A DNA stretch of 64,000 nt from Pseudoalteromonas umbrosa (lineage in GTDB: Bacteria > Pseudomonadota > Gammaproteobacteria > Enterobacterales > Alteromonadaceae). Below are positions 1-8,228 of the stretch, one piece after another. The translations under genes were made by a program, and so were the position numbers. Position 1 is the stretch's first letter, and the number at the start of each line of letters is the position of its first letter. The stretch lies in the NCBI RefSeq assembly GCF_030125375.1, contig NZ_JASJUU010000004.1:372001-436000 (forward strand). Direction: 5' to 3'. The notes below the pieces were generated by a model. The model made no database searches, was not told the origin of the DNA, and saw only the letters and a program-made list of their open reading frames with translations.

Positions 1-1386
1 GACTTGATGGGCATGGGATAGCTCAAACACATGATCTAACATGATATTGCGCTCTTTGATGTTGGTGTCATTGCCCCATTCATCAATGGCATCGTCCATA
101 GCACCAAAAATCTTTAACAGTAGGTCCATGTTATTCATCACCGCGTCATTCCAATGCACGACGGGGACGGCAGTGACAATAAAGATGGCTTTCACACCGC
201 TGGCTGCCGTGTCGCTAAGCCACTGTGTAAAGCGTATTATTTGCTCAGGGCCCAATAAACGCGCGCCGTCTGCTTGATTTTCCACATCATGATGCGAGCG
301 TGTATCAAGCACATAAACACCGATAGGACCTTTTATAAATCCGTAGTCCCATTGCTGCTGGTTATCTTCGATATCATAATGTCTGGTCGACACATTTGTA
401 TCTGGATTATGCAAATGCTGATAATCCAAATAAGCTCTCTTGGCGGCTTGGTACGCCAAGCGCGCGATGGTCGCGTTTATATGGTCATCATCGTATCCCC
501 AAAAGAGACTGAGTTTATCTATTCGCTGTGCTTTTGTGAGGGAGCCCCAGCCGTCCATGATTTCATGGTCGTCCCACATCATGTATTGAGGGTAAGTGCG
601 ATATACCGATTGCTGCGAGCCGAAGTTCCAATAAATTCGATAATAGATGCGATAAAGCTTAGTTAAATAGTCTATAACGCCTTCTTTGTTGAGTGTGCCT
701 TGTTCCGTATAGACGTCATATAACGCGTTTTTGTGGCGACTTAGCCAATCCCATAAATCTTCAATGTCAGTTTGAGCCGGTTTGCACTTTGATTGCGCTC
801 TTTTGCCATGGGTATCACAGTAGACTTGATCGCCGCCGCCGATTACAAAGCGGGTGTTCCTTTCTGTAAGTGCTTCGCATAGATCTGGCCATAAGCCATC
901 TGTAATCGACTTCTGTCCAAAGGGGTCGTGACAGCTATAAAACCCAAAACTAAAGTCACGCCAATTAGACCCTTGCTGATCCGTGTAGAAGGTGTGCTCG
1001 ATACGGTAGCCCTTTTCAATTTTTCTCGGCAGTGTCTGGTGTGTATCGCCATAGGCAAATAAAAAGTAATGATAGCAGGTGTCTGGACTTAGCTGTTCTA
1101 GTGTGACACAGGCACAATTGTCATATTTTTCTTCTGTATCAACTGGGTACTTTATGATGCCTGCAGCACTGAAGCAGGCATCATCAGGGTGAGAGCTAAA
1201 TTCGTTAAGGCGGGTTTTGATTGTGTCTATGTGGGCTGCTTCAACGAGTACGATACACCATTGTCCTGGCGTGAAGGTGCGTAGCCAAATTTTGGCTGTG
1301 GAGTCTGTGGTATGCCCAACAATACACATAGAGTTGAGCTTGGGTAGAGAGGACTCATATTGATTGGGGTCGGGTAATCTTGTCAT
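1..1386 (-). CDS. PhoD-like phosphatase/phosphodiesterase, 3' end beyond the window
   Basis: An open frame of 462 codons runs from an ATG at 1386 (preceded by GGAG) off the left edge without a stop. It shows features of the PhoD-like metallophosphatase fold: a GGGDQVYCD motif with the metal-binding Asp of the family's GDxxY region, then WDDHEIMDGWG (the WDDHE box), then LDTRSHH further on. The family hydrolyses phosphomono- or diesters using a Ca/Fe-type metal centre. I see no convincing signal peptide or Tat RR motif at the N-terminus (MTRLPDPNQYE), so a cytoplasmic location is likelier than for secreted PhoD. It is separated from the iron locus by about 315 bp and is probably an independent gene. 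The family call is fairly sure; the substrate is unknown. Confidence 0.8.
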   Translation of the reverse strand, partial: MTRLPDPNQYESSLPKLNSMCIVGHTTDSTAKIWLRTFTPGQWCIVLVEAAHIDTIKTRLNEFSSHPDDACFSAAGIIKYPVDTEEKYDNCACVTLEQLSPDTCYHYFLFAYGDTHQTLPRKIEKGYRIEHTFYTDQQGSNWRDFSFGFYSCHDPFGQKSITDGLWPDLCEALTERNTRFVIGGGDQVYCDTHGKRAQSKCKPAQTDIEDLWDWLSRHKNALYDVYTEQGTLNKEGVIDYLTKLYRIYYRIYWNFGSQQSVYRTYPQYMMWDDHEIMDGWGSLTKAQRIDKLSLFWGYDDDHINATIARLAYQAAKRAYLDYQHLHNPDTNVSTRHYDIEDNQQQWDYGFIKGPIGVYVLDTRSHHDVENQADGARLLGPEQIIRFTQWLSDTAASGVKAIFIVTAVPVVHWNDAVMNNMDLLLKIFGAMDDAIDEWGNDTNIKERNIMLDHVFELSHAHQV

Positions 1387-1701
1387 GTCTACTCCTTGGG
1401 CGGCTGGATGAATTAAACATTATCCATGTGGACGGTATGGTTTAACGTCTGTGATAGTCAAAAGTATAGTGCGGTTTTCAACAGGTATTGGGGTTTCGCT
1501 AGTTAAGTAGTGCAGATTGGCTGCGCTTGGCACAGCGCATATACGAGCGCATAACTTGGCAGTAATAGGTAGTAATATCTTTTTGGTCAGGCTCAAGGAT
1601 ATAGTGGATGCATACCGATGTGATGGCATTGAGATGTGACTTAGAATAGGTGTACAGCTTTCTTAAGAAGCCAATAGGTAAGCAGTGTGGTTGCTGCCTG
1701 C
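1387..1701. other. Intergenic region without a supported gene
   Basis: This stretch lies between the phosphatase start and the exbD stop. Only a short minus-strand frame (1420-1629) is open; it has no recognisable family, no good ribosome binding site and no coding character. The only structure I see is the hairpin at 1673-1706. Confidence 0.5.
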
Positions 1702-1712
1702 CTATTTTTTTT
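1673..1712. terminator. Hairpin overlapping the exbD stop codon
   Basis: Imperfect inverted repeat AATAGGTAAGCAG / CTGCCTGCCTATT (11 of 13 pairs, 8-nt loop), followed on the plus strand by eight T's. It sits exactly at the 3' end of exbD. The U-tract is on the plus-strand side, so it would best stop plus-strand readthrough; in the minus direction it is a stem without a clear U-tract. Confidence 0.3.
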
Positions 1713-2109
1713 GTTCCTCTTGCTTTGCAAAACTGACTTTATCTATATTTAACTCGTTTAGCAGTGACATTAAACCATGCACATCCTGATATTGGGTTTT
1801 ACTGCCAACATTTAAATGCACACTTAAATCGCTCTGTTCGGCTTGTTCGGTTAAATAATGTCTCACTTGAGCTTGGTTACGCACTTGGCCATCTAGTAGC
1901 CATATACCCTTGTCATTAATTGAAAGGGTGAGCTGTGCAGATTGCATGGCTTGAGTTTGACCATTGCTGACATTGACATTAAGTGCTTTGGTGAGCAGAG
2001 GGGAGGTGATTAGAACAATAACCAATAATACCAACATGACATCAATCAAAGGCAGCATATTGGGCTCTTTAATGCTGGGAGCATGTGCATCTTGCTGATT
2101 AAAATCCAT
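1702..2109 (-). CDS. exbD: ExbD/TolR-type proton-channel subunit
   Basis: A 135-residue protein of normal ExbD length. It has a short cytoplasmic N-terminus, one membrane segment (about residues 19-40) and a periplasmic domain. The segment contains LPLIDVMLVLLV with the conserved proton-translocating Asp (residue 23) in the position expected for ExbD/TolR. With ExbB it forms the inner-membrane motor that uses the proton gradient to energise TonB. The ATG at 2109 lies just past the exbB stop, with almost no gap, so translational coupling is likely. Its place after tonB and exbB, downstream of a TonB-dependent receptor, argues for ExbD of an iron-uptake system rather than TolR. A periplasmic Lys/Glu-rich tail (KQEEQKK) ends the protein. 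Confidence 0.88.
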   Translation of the reverse strand: MDFNQQDAHAPSIKEPNMLPLIDVMLVLLVIVLITSPLLTKALNVNVSNGQTQAMQSAQLTLSINDKGIWLLDGQVRNQAQVRHYLTEQAEQSDLSVHLNVGSKTQYQDVHGLMSLLNELNIDKVSFAKQEEQKK

Positions 2110-2110
2110 A

Positions 2111-2797
2111 TTAAGATCCCGATAAATGTGCAGGCGAGTGGCCAGTTAATAGGTAATTATGCCACTGTTGGGCAAAATAATTGAGGTCAGTTTGTAGTTG
2201 CTCATATTGCTTGGCGAAAAAGTTATAAAACAACACAGCTGGAATGGCAACAGCGATGCCCACACCAGTAATAATTAGTGCCTCAGCAATGGCTGGTGCA
2301 AGGGCTGTCAGTGTTGCCATTGTTTGCTCGCCAATGACGTTCAGAGATAAGTGAATGCCCCAAACTGTGCCTAGTAAACCGATAAAGGGCGCGCAGGCGG
2401 CGGTGGTAGCAAGTAAGTTCAAGCCATGTTTAGGTAAGGCGCGCTTACTGTATAACGTTAATTGACTGGCGAGAAAGTCAGGCAGCGGTAGTTGTTCACT
2501 TGGGGCGTCTAGATATTGCTGCTTTGCTAAGTTGCCTACTTTTGCAATGTGGTAATACAGACCAAAGCGTTTGAAAAGTTTAGGGCTTTGCGATACATGG
2601 GCTTGTCGAAAAGCGGCTAATGTTTCTTGCTTATGCCACAGTTGCTTTGCATGACTTTGCTGACGCTTGATACATAGTAAAGACCAAAACAAATGAAGTG
2701 CTCGGCTCCAAGTCAGACATGACATGACTAAAAGCAGTAAAAAAATGGCAAGAATGATTGGGTCAAACTGGCTGAGATATATAAGTATGTTTGTCAT
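2111..2797 (-). CDS. exbB: ExbB/TolQ/MotA-family proton-channel subunit
   Basis: A 228-residue membrane protein with the ExbB layout: an N-terminal membrane segment (about 14-34), a large cytoplasmic loop, and two C-terminal segments containing PFIGLLGTVWGI and ITGVGIAVAIPAV. These are the hallmark MotA/TolQ/ExbB channel motifs. It forms the pentameric scaffold around ExbD in the inner membrane. Its ATG overlaps the tonB stop (TAATG), and exbD follows directly, so tonB-exbB-exbD is one transcription unit. TolQ is the main alternative, but no Tol-Pal genes are present and a TonB gene is adjacent. Confidence 0.9.
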   Translation of the reverse strand: MTNILIYLSQFDPIILAIFLLLLVMSCLTWSRALHLFWSLLCIKRQQSHAKQLWHKQETLAAFRQAHVSQSPKLFKRFGLYYHIAKVGNLAKQQYLDAPSEQLPLPDFLASQLTLYSKRALPKHGLNLLATTAACAPFIGLLGTVWGIHLSLNVIGEQTMATLTALAPAIAEALIITGVGIAVAIPAVLFYNFFAKQYEQLQTDLNYFAQQWHNYLLTGHSPAHLSGS

Positions 2798-3408
2798 TAC
2801 GGGTTGGACTCGATGGTTTTATTGTTATGTATATGGGCTTTTTCAATTTCAAAAATAATACGTTGCTGATACCAGTGTGAAATCGCTTCTTCATTGAGTA
2901 ATGTGGGATAAAAAGACCAATCTACAATGGCGTTTTTCGCAGCCAAATCTAGGGTGTCAAAACCACTACTTTTAACTATGCGTGGAGATTCCACACCACC
3001 AAGGGCATTGACCAAAAACTTTACGGTAACGACACCTTGTTGACCTGCGGCTTTTGCATCTTCTGGGTACACTGGCTGTGGGACGTTAATTGGCCTAGCA
3101 AGTTGCTTGTGCTGTGCAGGTGTTGACTTTGCATTGATATCTTTTTGTTTAGCTGCTTCTTTGTTGTGAGTGCTTACTATTGATTCTGTGTCTGTATCTT
3201 CAACCTGTGTGGCGTGCTGTTGTGTATTTTTGTGTGCAAAGTCACTTTGCTGTGGTGTGTTTACAGCTGGTGGCGGTAATTCTGCCAGCGTCATTGTTAG
3301 GTGATTAGGTGTTATAGAAGTTGCTTCTTCTTTATCATCAGTTAAAAACCCGAGTACAAGTGCATGCAAGGCCACAACCAATATCAACAAAACAAAAAAT
3401 CGCATCAT
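2797..3408 (-). CDS. tonB: TonB energy-transducing protein
   Basis: A 203-residue protein with an N-terminal membrane anchor (about residues 3-22), a Thr/Gln/Lys-rich periplasmic linker (about 30-105) and a C-terminal TonB domain (about 108-195). The domain begins at PQPVYPEDAKAAGQQG and contains VTVKFLVNALGGV and a conserved WSFYP-like segment. The linker is short and is not the Pro-Glu/Pro-Lys repeat of enteric TonB. TonB spans the periplasm and passes energy from ExbBD to outer-membrane receptors. The gene is first in a tonB-exbB-exbD unit and lies downstream of the receptor/PepSY genes. The start could be either of two adjacent ATGs (3408 or 3405). It is probably a system-specific TonB. 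Confidence 0.88.
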   Translation of the reverse strand: MMRFFVLLILVVALHALVLGFLTDDKEEATSITPNHLTMTLAELPPPAVNTPQQSDFAHKNTQQHATQVEDTDTESIVSTHNKEAAKQKDINAKSTPAQHKQLARPINVPQPVYPEDAKAAGQQGVVTVKFLVNALGGVESPRIVKSSGFDTLDLAAKNAIVDWSFYPTLLNEEAISHWYQQRIIFEIEKAHIHNNKTIESNP

Positions 3409-3473
3409 CTAATCATAGTTATTTGGTTTAAATCATGCTTATGGTATTGAATTGTTTAATACTAATCAATAAT

Positions 3474-3511
3474 TAGCCCGCCGAGCAACATGGTACATTG
3501 ACGGCGAGCTA
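3474..3511 (-). terminator. Hairpin between the PepSY gene and tonB
   Basis: Inverted repeat TAGCCCGCCG / CGGCGAGCTA (9 of 10 pairs, 18-nt loop) just downstream of the PepSY stop. On the minus strand it is followed by ATTATT rather than a pure U-tract, so it may be a weak terminator or a stabilising stem that lowers tonB-exbBD expression relative to the receptor genes. Confidence 0.3.
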
Positions 3512-3523
3512 GGCATTAAGATG

Positions 3524-5053
3524 TTACTTTGTGGTGCCTTTGTTGTAGTGCCTTGCTATTAATAGGCATAGTATTGCCATCGCAGTTAGCGTGCTATTGA
3601 CCCACCATATCGCTTTGTCGGCCAGTAATAGTGGTTGTATGGCCAACATGCCGTTGAATAGATCATAGGCGGGTGCAAATAAAAAGAGTAAAGAGGCCAT
3701 TATTAACTGCTGGACCATGACTTTCCTCGGCGCGTTTTTAACAAACGCATGGAGCATGGTAAAAAGCCAACTGAGGTGAAACACCGGCACAAGTATGTTT
3801 TGCATCGCAAAGTGCTCAGACAAAAATCGCGTTACAACAAAGCACATGGCGACTGAGATGAGTATGCCGCTAGAGAGGGCTATGGTCATTGCACTGACAA
3901 AGCGCAAACCTACTTTACTTTGTTGGCGGTTTTTTGCCCGCTTTTCTAACCAGATCAGGTTGCCTGTTAAAATCAAATAACAGCACGCGAGGCCCATTAA
4001 AAACATTAAAAAGCGCATGAGATCTCCACCAAACGTCCCGTAATGTAGCGCTTCAAATGTTGCCGCACTGGCCAGCGCTGGATTATGCTTGATGATGTCG
4101 CCACTCAGTTGTGTAAAGTCATCTAACGCAAAGCGCAGTCTGTGGTACTCATGTAATGAACCGGGTTGGCGCAAAATCACTTCAACGTGAGCGGCTTTAT
4201 CTGCCATACCATATGAAAATAGATAGGTGAGCTGATGCGTTGGGTAGCGCTTTTTAATGTGTGATAACAAGGCATCATATTGTTGCATAGGCAGTGTTAG
4301 GCCACTGGGTGTATGTTGTATTTCATCCGGTTTGCCAAGTGCTTTATCCAGTTCGATAAAGTTGCCATTAAATGCTGCAAACCCAAAGCCGGCTTGAAAT
4401 ATTAAGGCAAGATTGAAATAGACGCCGGTTAGTGCATACATAAAGGTATAAGGAAATGCGGTAACTCCAATCAAGATATGACCATCGAGGTATTTATCTT
4501 TGGCTTTGTGAATCCGATATTGATAGTAATGACTGATGATTTTTTTTAGGTGGATGAGCAACCCTGTCAGTAATACCACAAAAAAGATCAGAGTAATTAT
4601 CCCGACCAGTTCAAAGCCAATTTTTGGAATATATAAGTGGTAGTGCATGCGATAAAGCATGTCGGCAAGAAAAAACTGATTGCGATCGAGGTCGAGTAAA
4701 CGTCCATCATCGGCGGCAAAGCTATAGTTTACATATTGTCGTTTACCGTCTTGTGTAGCGAGAAAAAATACCGTGTAAAACGGTTTATTTTCGCTGGGTA
4801 AATCAATGCTGACTCGGTCATTGAAGCGAATGTCATAGCCAAGTCCTTGCAACTTATCAATGACGTGACTGACGGGGATTTGCTCTGTGGGCAAGGCTTT
4901 ATGAAAGTTATGAAATCGGTCCCATTGATGAATTTCAGCGCGATAAAAGGATAGGCTGCCACAGACAAATATAATCATGAGGGCACCTGAGATGATCAAG
5001 CCAAGCCAAGTGTGCGCATGGGTGAGGTTTTTTAAAGTATCTTTAGAAAACAT
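3524..5053 (-). CDS. PepSY-associated transmembrane protein (iron-regulated, PiuB/FoxB-like)
   Basis: A 509-residue inner-membrane protein with the PepSY-TM layout: an N-terminal helix (LTHAHTWLGLIISGALMII region, about 10-35), a periplasmic PepSY-type region (about 45-145), further helices at about 150-175 and 195-225, a second soluble region, and a C-terminal cluster of helices (about 345-500). Paired His residues in the helices (HTWLG, HYHLY) are typical of members proposed to bind haem and reduce ferric siderophores. Similar proteins often sit beside TonB-dependent receptors. Here it lies between the receptor and tonB, with two small membrane genes immediately upstream. Release of iron from the imported siderophore is a reasonable role but is inferred from the family and the neighbourhood. 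Confidence 0.8.
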   Translation of the reverse strand: MFSKDTLKNLTHAHTWLGLIISGALMIIFVCGSLSFYRAEIHQWDRFHNFHKALPTEQIPVSHVIDKLQGLGYDIRFNDRVSIDLPSENKPFYTVFFLATQDGKRQYVNYSFAADDGRLLDLDRNQFFLADMLYRMHYHLYIPKIGFELVGIITLIFFVVLLTGLLIHLKKIISHYYQYRIHKAKDKYLDGHILIGVTAFPYTFMYALTGVYFNLALIFQAGFGFAAFNGNFIELDKALGKPDEIQHTPSGLTLPMQQYDALLSHIKKRYPTHQLTYLFSYGMADKAAHVEVILRQPGSLHEYHRLRFALDDFTQLSGDIIKHNPALASAATFEALHYGTFGGDLMRFLMFLMGLACCYLILTGNLIWLEKRAKNRQQSKVGLRFVSAMTIALSSGILISVAMCFVVTRFLSEHFAMQNILVPVFHLSWLFTMLHAFVKNAPRKVMVQQLIMASLLFLFAPAYDLFNGMLAIQPLLLADKAIWWVNSTLTAMAILCLLIARHYNKGTTK

Positions 5054-5063
5054 GAAGAAACCA

Positions 5064-5315
5064 TTAAGTGAAAAAGGCTGTTAGATAAATGAGCATTGCG
5101 GGCGCAATGCAATACAAGCCGCGAAGCCATGCAGCTTTGGAGCTGCTTGCGCCATAGCAATATGTCATGATGCATGCCCAGCCAGTTAACCCAACAGTCA
5201 TGAAAAAAGCAGCAGAAATGGCGCTTAAGTCACTATAAAAGTGGACCAAGCTACTAGGGAGTAAAGTGATGGTTATTAAACCGCAGATGAAGCCCGCAAA
5301 TGTTTTATGCCACAT
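5064..5315 (-). CDS. Small membrane protein of the iron-uptake operon (DUF3649-like)
   Basis: A small hydrophobic protein (83 residues) with probably three membrane segments. I chose the ATG at 5315 because GGAGG stands four bases upstream; a longer frame starting at 5351 would place that ribosome binding site inside the gene. The start overlaps the end of the preceding gene by about 10 bp, and the PepSY gene begins about 10 bp after the stop, so these are co-translated. Small membrane proteins of the DUF3649/DUF3325 kind commonly flank PepSY genes in siderophore loci; the DUF3649 assignment is from general resemblance only. Function unknown, presumably accessory to iron release or reduction. 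Confidence 0.65.
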   Translation of the reverse strand: MWHKTFAGFICGLITITLLPSSLVHFYSDLSAISAAFFMTVGLTGWACIMTYCYGASSSKAAWLRGLYCIAPAMLIYLTAFFT

Positions 5316-5640
5316 ATAAGCCTCCAAAAACAAAGTGCAATGCGATGGCAATCATCACTACAACAACCAGACTTGGCCAAACAGCGTGATTAAAGTGGTG
5401 AATTAAAAAAACCGGTGCCGCGAGGGCAAACATACTTAATAGTAGGGTATAAGTAAGTGCGGCACCGATTGTCATACCTATTTGCACAAAGCCCCACACA
5501 GCAAGCTGGCAAAGGATCAGTGCAAATAGGTGTAGCAATAGGCGTCCAGATAAGGGGCGTGATAGCCATCGTTGTCGTGTGCTTGTTGCGTAGTAAAGTA
5601 CGCCACACAGCCATAAACTGGGCAGTAAATAATACATCAT
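5305..5640 (-). CDS. Small polytopic membrane protein, unknown function
   Basis: A 111-residue, very hydrophobic protein with probably four membrane segments (from MMYYLLPSLWLCGVLYY onward). It may start at the ATG at 5640 or at a GTG at 5649; neither has a clear Shine-Dalgarno, and a strong hairpin lies just upstream. It sits between the TonB-dependent receptor and the next small membrane gene, overlapping the latter by about 10 bp. I cannot place it in a named family with confidence; a DUF3325-type accessory protein of siderophore operons is possible. Position in the operon implies a part in iron uptake. Confidence 0.6.
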   Translation of the reverse strand: MMYYLLPSLWLCGVLYYATSTRQRWLSRPLSGRLLLHLFALILCQLAVWGFVQIGMTIGAALTYTLLLSMFALAAPVFLIHHFNHAVWPSLVVVVMIAIALHFVFGGLYVA

Positions 5641-5654
5641 GATAGTCACGTATT

Positions 5655-5670
5655 GGCGGCTTTCGCCGCC
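5655..5670 (-). promoter_or_regulatory. GNRA-tetraloop hairpin after the receptor gene
   Basis: On the minus strand, GGCGGC-GAAA-GCCGCC forms a perfect 6-bp GC stem closed by a GAAA tetraloop. It is placed 10 bp after the receptor stop and before the next start, with no U-tract. It is likely an intercistronic stabiliser or expression step-down element rather than a terminator. Confidence 0.45.
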
Positions 5671-5679
5671 TTATTGTTA

Positions 5680-8121
5680 TTAGAATTTATAGTTGGCGTT
5701 GATGACCCAAGTACGTGGGGAGCCCGCTTTTTTAGGCACAAACCCGTATGTATCGTAGTAATACTCATCTAGTAGGTTGCGTACATGTACCTTCACATCA
5801 AGTTGTTCGGTAACTTGATAACCAAGGTGAGCTGAAATAAGGGTTTCGCCTTGCTTAGTATCAGCCAGTGAACCACGTCGAGTCCCAGCGGGTAGTCCAA
5901 GGTCAACACCACGAGGTGCTAATACGTTGACTGTGGTGTCATCGTTCCACTGTAGGCCAAGGCCTGCTCGCCAATCATGGTATTGATAGATTGTGTTTAA
6001 CTTCAGTAACTTACGTGGAGCTTCTTTGTTGACGTCTTCACCCTGTTGATCTTCTAGAGAAAACTCACTGTAACTGGCGTTAAGTTGCCAGTTTTCGGTG
6101 ATGTTTCCTGCTATTTCAAGTTCAAAGCCTGCAGAGTTCGCTCCGTCTACTTGACGGTATCTGATGGGGGTAGAGTTTGCGTATTCAGGAATGGCTTCAG
6201 CGACGTTTTTCAGTAAAGTATCAAATGCGGCAAAGTTGATATTAAATTTATCGTCAAAGAGTGCCAGCTTTAATCCAAGCTCAATATTTTGACCTGTTAT
6301 GGCTTCAATTGGATCTAGGTTACCATCAACCAAGCCAGGTTGTGGCTTGTATGTATCAGTGTAACTTGCATAGATGTTTAAAATGTCGAGTGGGCTGTAT
6401 ACCAGACCTAAATATTTACTATCACCCTCATCAGAAGACGAAGAGGCCGAGTGACCTTGCCAAGAAGTATAGTTTTGATTGTTTTGTTTGAATTTATAAA
6501 ACTTAATACCAGCAATCACATTGATCTGATCATGCACATTAATGTTAGTACTCAGGGCTAATGTTTCTTCATCGACGGCTTCTAGTCTGTCTATGATTTT
6601 TTGATTGATGTTTGGCGCTTTTATTCCTTGAGCAGGATTTGAGTCGAACAGGCTTGCCATTGGATAAAAAGCACGACGACCTTCTGGTGTTTCCTCCTCG
6701 TACGTTAAATTTGTATATTCTGTTTCGTTATTTAAGTAAGTAATGTTGATCTGGTGCTCGCGGTCAAACAATTCAACTCGGCCAATTGCACTGGCTGTTA
6801 TGGTCGTTACTTCACCCTCGTCAGCAAACAGTGAGTCAATTCCAAATAGGCCAAGTCCTGTTTTAGGATCTGCTGATGATGCGAAATAGGTGAAAATGGA
6901 CTCTAAATCATTGGTACCGTGATAAATTGCACCATTGAGCTGCCAATCAAGGTTGAGTTGGTGGGAGATTTTAAAAGTGTACCCTGTATGCTCTCTATTT
7001 TGAAACGCATTTGGCGAGGCGAGGTTGGTTGACGCAGGCAACTCTATACGGCTGCCATCATTATAAAAAATAGGCACTCCCCAATGCACGCCATGGTGAT
7101 CAAGCTTTTGGTGATGAAGTGTCAGAGCAGCTTCAGTTTGCTCTTGTGCGCCAAAGTAGCCGTGAAACTGAGTGTAGAAAACCTGCTTTTGAGTGTTTTC
7201 TCGATCTACATAGGTATCACCATCTTCAAATACTAAGACAACGCGTGCTGCATATTTACCATCTTCGGTTAATGCACTGCTGGCATCAAGCTCTGCGCGT
7301 TTGTGGTTGAAGCTACCAAGCTCGGCGGAGACATTAAGTAAACGTTCGCGTGTTGGTTTTTTAGAGATAAGGTTTACGGTTGCTGATGGCTCACCTGCAC
7401 CCGCCATTAAGCCAGCCGCACCACGAAGTACTTCGACTGAGTCATAAACGGCACTGTCCAAGCGAAACTCTTGGCCTCGAGAAAAACCAGCAGGCATACC
7501 GTCTTTTACATATTCATTGACGTAAAAGCCACGAGAAGAGAAAAGCGTATTGTCAGAAGCACCATATTTATAACGATAAACGCCTGCACTATTATTGAGT
7601 ACATCTTCAATATTATCTAACCCATAATATTCGATAAAATTAGCATCTAAGACTGAGATTGACTGAGGGGTTTCTCTAACCGACAAATCTAGTCCTGTTG
7701 GAGAGGAGCTACGCTCAATTGGCTGACCCAATATCTCTATAGTCTCGATGGCTTTCACATGCATATCTGGTAATTGTGCAACAGACTCTCCAGCATTGGC
7801 ATCATAGATGACATAGCCAGTCTCTGTTTTTGCAAAGCTAAGCCCAGTGCCAGTCAATAGTTTAGTGATAGCTTGCTGCACGCTTAAGCTGCCTGATACT
7901 TGACTACTTCTAAGGTCTTTACTCAGCGTACCGTTGACTGAAATTGAGGTACCAGTTTGTTCACCTAAGTCTGATATGGCTTGATCAAGAGAGCTAATCG
8001 GTAAATCTAACGTGTATACTTGGTTATTTGCCATGGAATACATTGGAGAGGCGAGTAGTGCGCCTGAGAGGCTAGCAGCTAGTAAGCTAAATTTGAACGA
8101 CTTTATGGGCTGAGCAAGCAT
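5680..8121 (-). CDS. TonB-dependent siderophore receptor with STN signalling domain (FecA/FpvA type)
   Basis: An outer-membrane receptor of 813 residues. The ATG at 8121 follows AAGGA at normal spacing and begins a clear signal peptide (cleavage likely after SMA, about residue 31); an upstream in-frame ATG at 8151 is less likely. Domains: STN/secretin-like signalling domain (about 34-105), a linker, the plug (about 130-250, including RETPQSISVLD and LRGAAGLMAGAGEPSATVN), then a beta-barrel ending in the terminal Phe (NANYKF). The STN domain senses ligand binding and signals through FecR to the ECF sigma factor encoded just upstream. RETPQSISV is typical of siderophore receptors. The ligand could be an imported siderophore or, less directly, the product of the nearby NRPS operon. 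Confidence 0.92.
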   Translation of the reverse strand: MLAQPIKSFKFSLLAASLSGALLASPMYSMANNQVYTLDLPISSLDQAISDLGEQTGTSISVNGTLSKDLRSSQVSGSLSVQQAITKLLTGTGLSFAKTETGYVIYDANAGESVAQLPDMHVKAIETIEILGQPIERSSSPTGLDLSVRETPQSISVLDANFIEYYGLDNIEDVLNNSAGVYRYKYGASDNTLFSSRGFYVNEYVKDGMPAGFSRGQEFRLDSAVYDSVEVLRGAAGLMAGAGEPSATVNLISKKPTRERLLNVSAELGSFNHKRAELDASSALTEDGKYAARVVLVFEDGDTYVDRENTQKQVFYTQFHGYFGAQEQTEAALTLHHQKLDHHGVHWGVPIFYNDGSRIELPASTNLASPNAFQNREHTGYTFKISHQLNLDWQLNGAIYHGTNDLESIFTYFASSADPKTGLGLFGIDSLFADEGEVTTITASAIGRVELFDREHQINITYLNNETEYTNLTYEEETPEGRRAFYPMASLFDSNPAQGIKAPNINQKIIDRLEAVDEETLALSTNINVHDQINVIAGIKFYKFKQNNQNYTSWQGHSASSSSDEGDSKYLGLVYSPLDILNIYASYTDTYKPQPGLVDGNLDPIEAITGQNIELGLKLALFDDKFNINFAAFDTLLKNVAEAIPEYANSTPIRYRQVDGANSAGFELEIAGNITENWQLNASYSEFSLEDQQGEDVNKEAPRKLLKLNTIYQYHDWRAGLGLQWNDDTTVNVLAPRGVDLGLPAGTRRGSLADTKQGETLISAHLGYQVTEQLDVKVHVRNLLDEYYYDTYGFVPKKAGSPRTWVINANYKF

Positions 8122-8228
8122 GATTTTCCTTAGTTTAAAATAATGTGTCACTCTCTATGCCCCTTGAGCAGCCTAAATCTGCCAATTTTTTTCAAATTAT
8201 TTTTAATTTTTTCTCATGACTTTGATTT

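Noticed and set aside
41..666. Two plus-strand open frames at the left edge
   Set aside because: They lie antisense to the PhoD-like gene, whose motifs are clear on the minus strand; they have no family features.
1420..1629. A 69-codon minus-strand frame between the phosphatase and exbD
   Set aside because: No ribosome binding site, no recognisable family and a composition unlike the neighbours.
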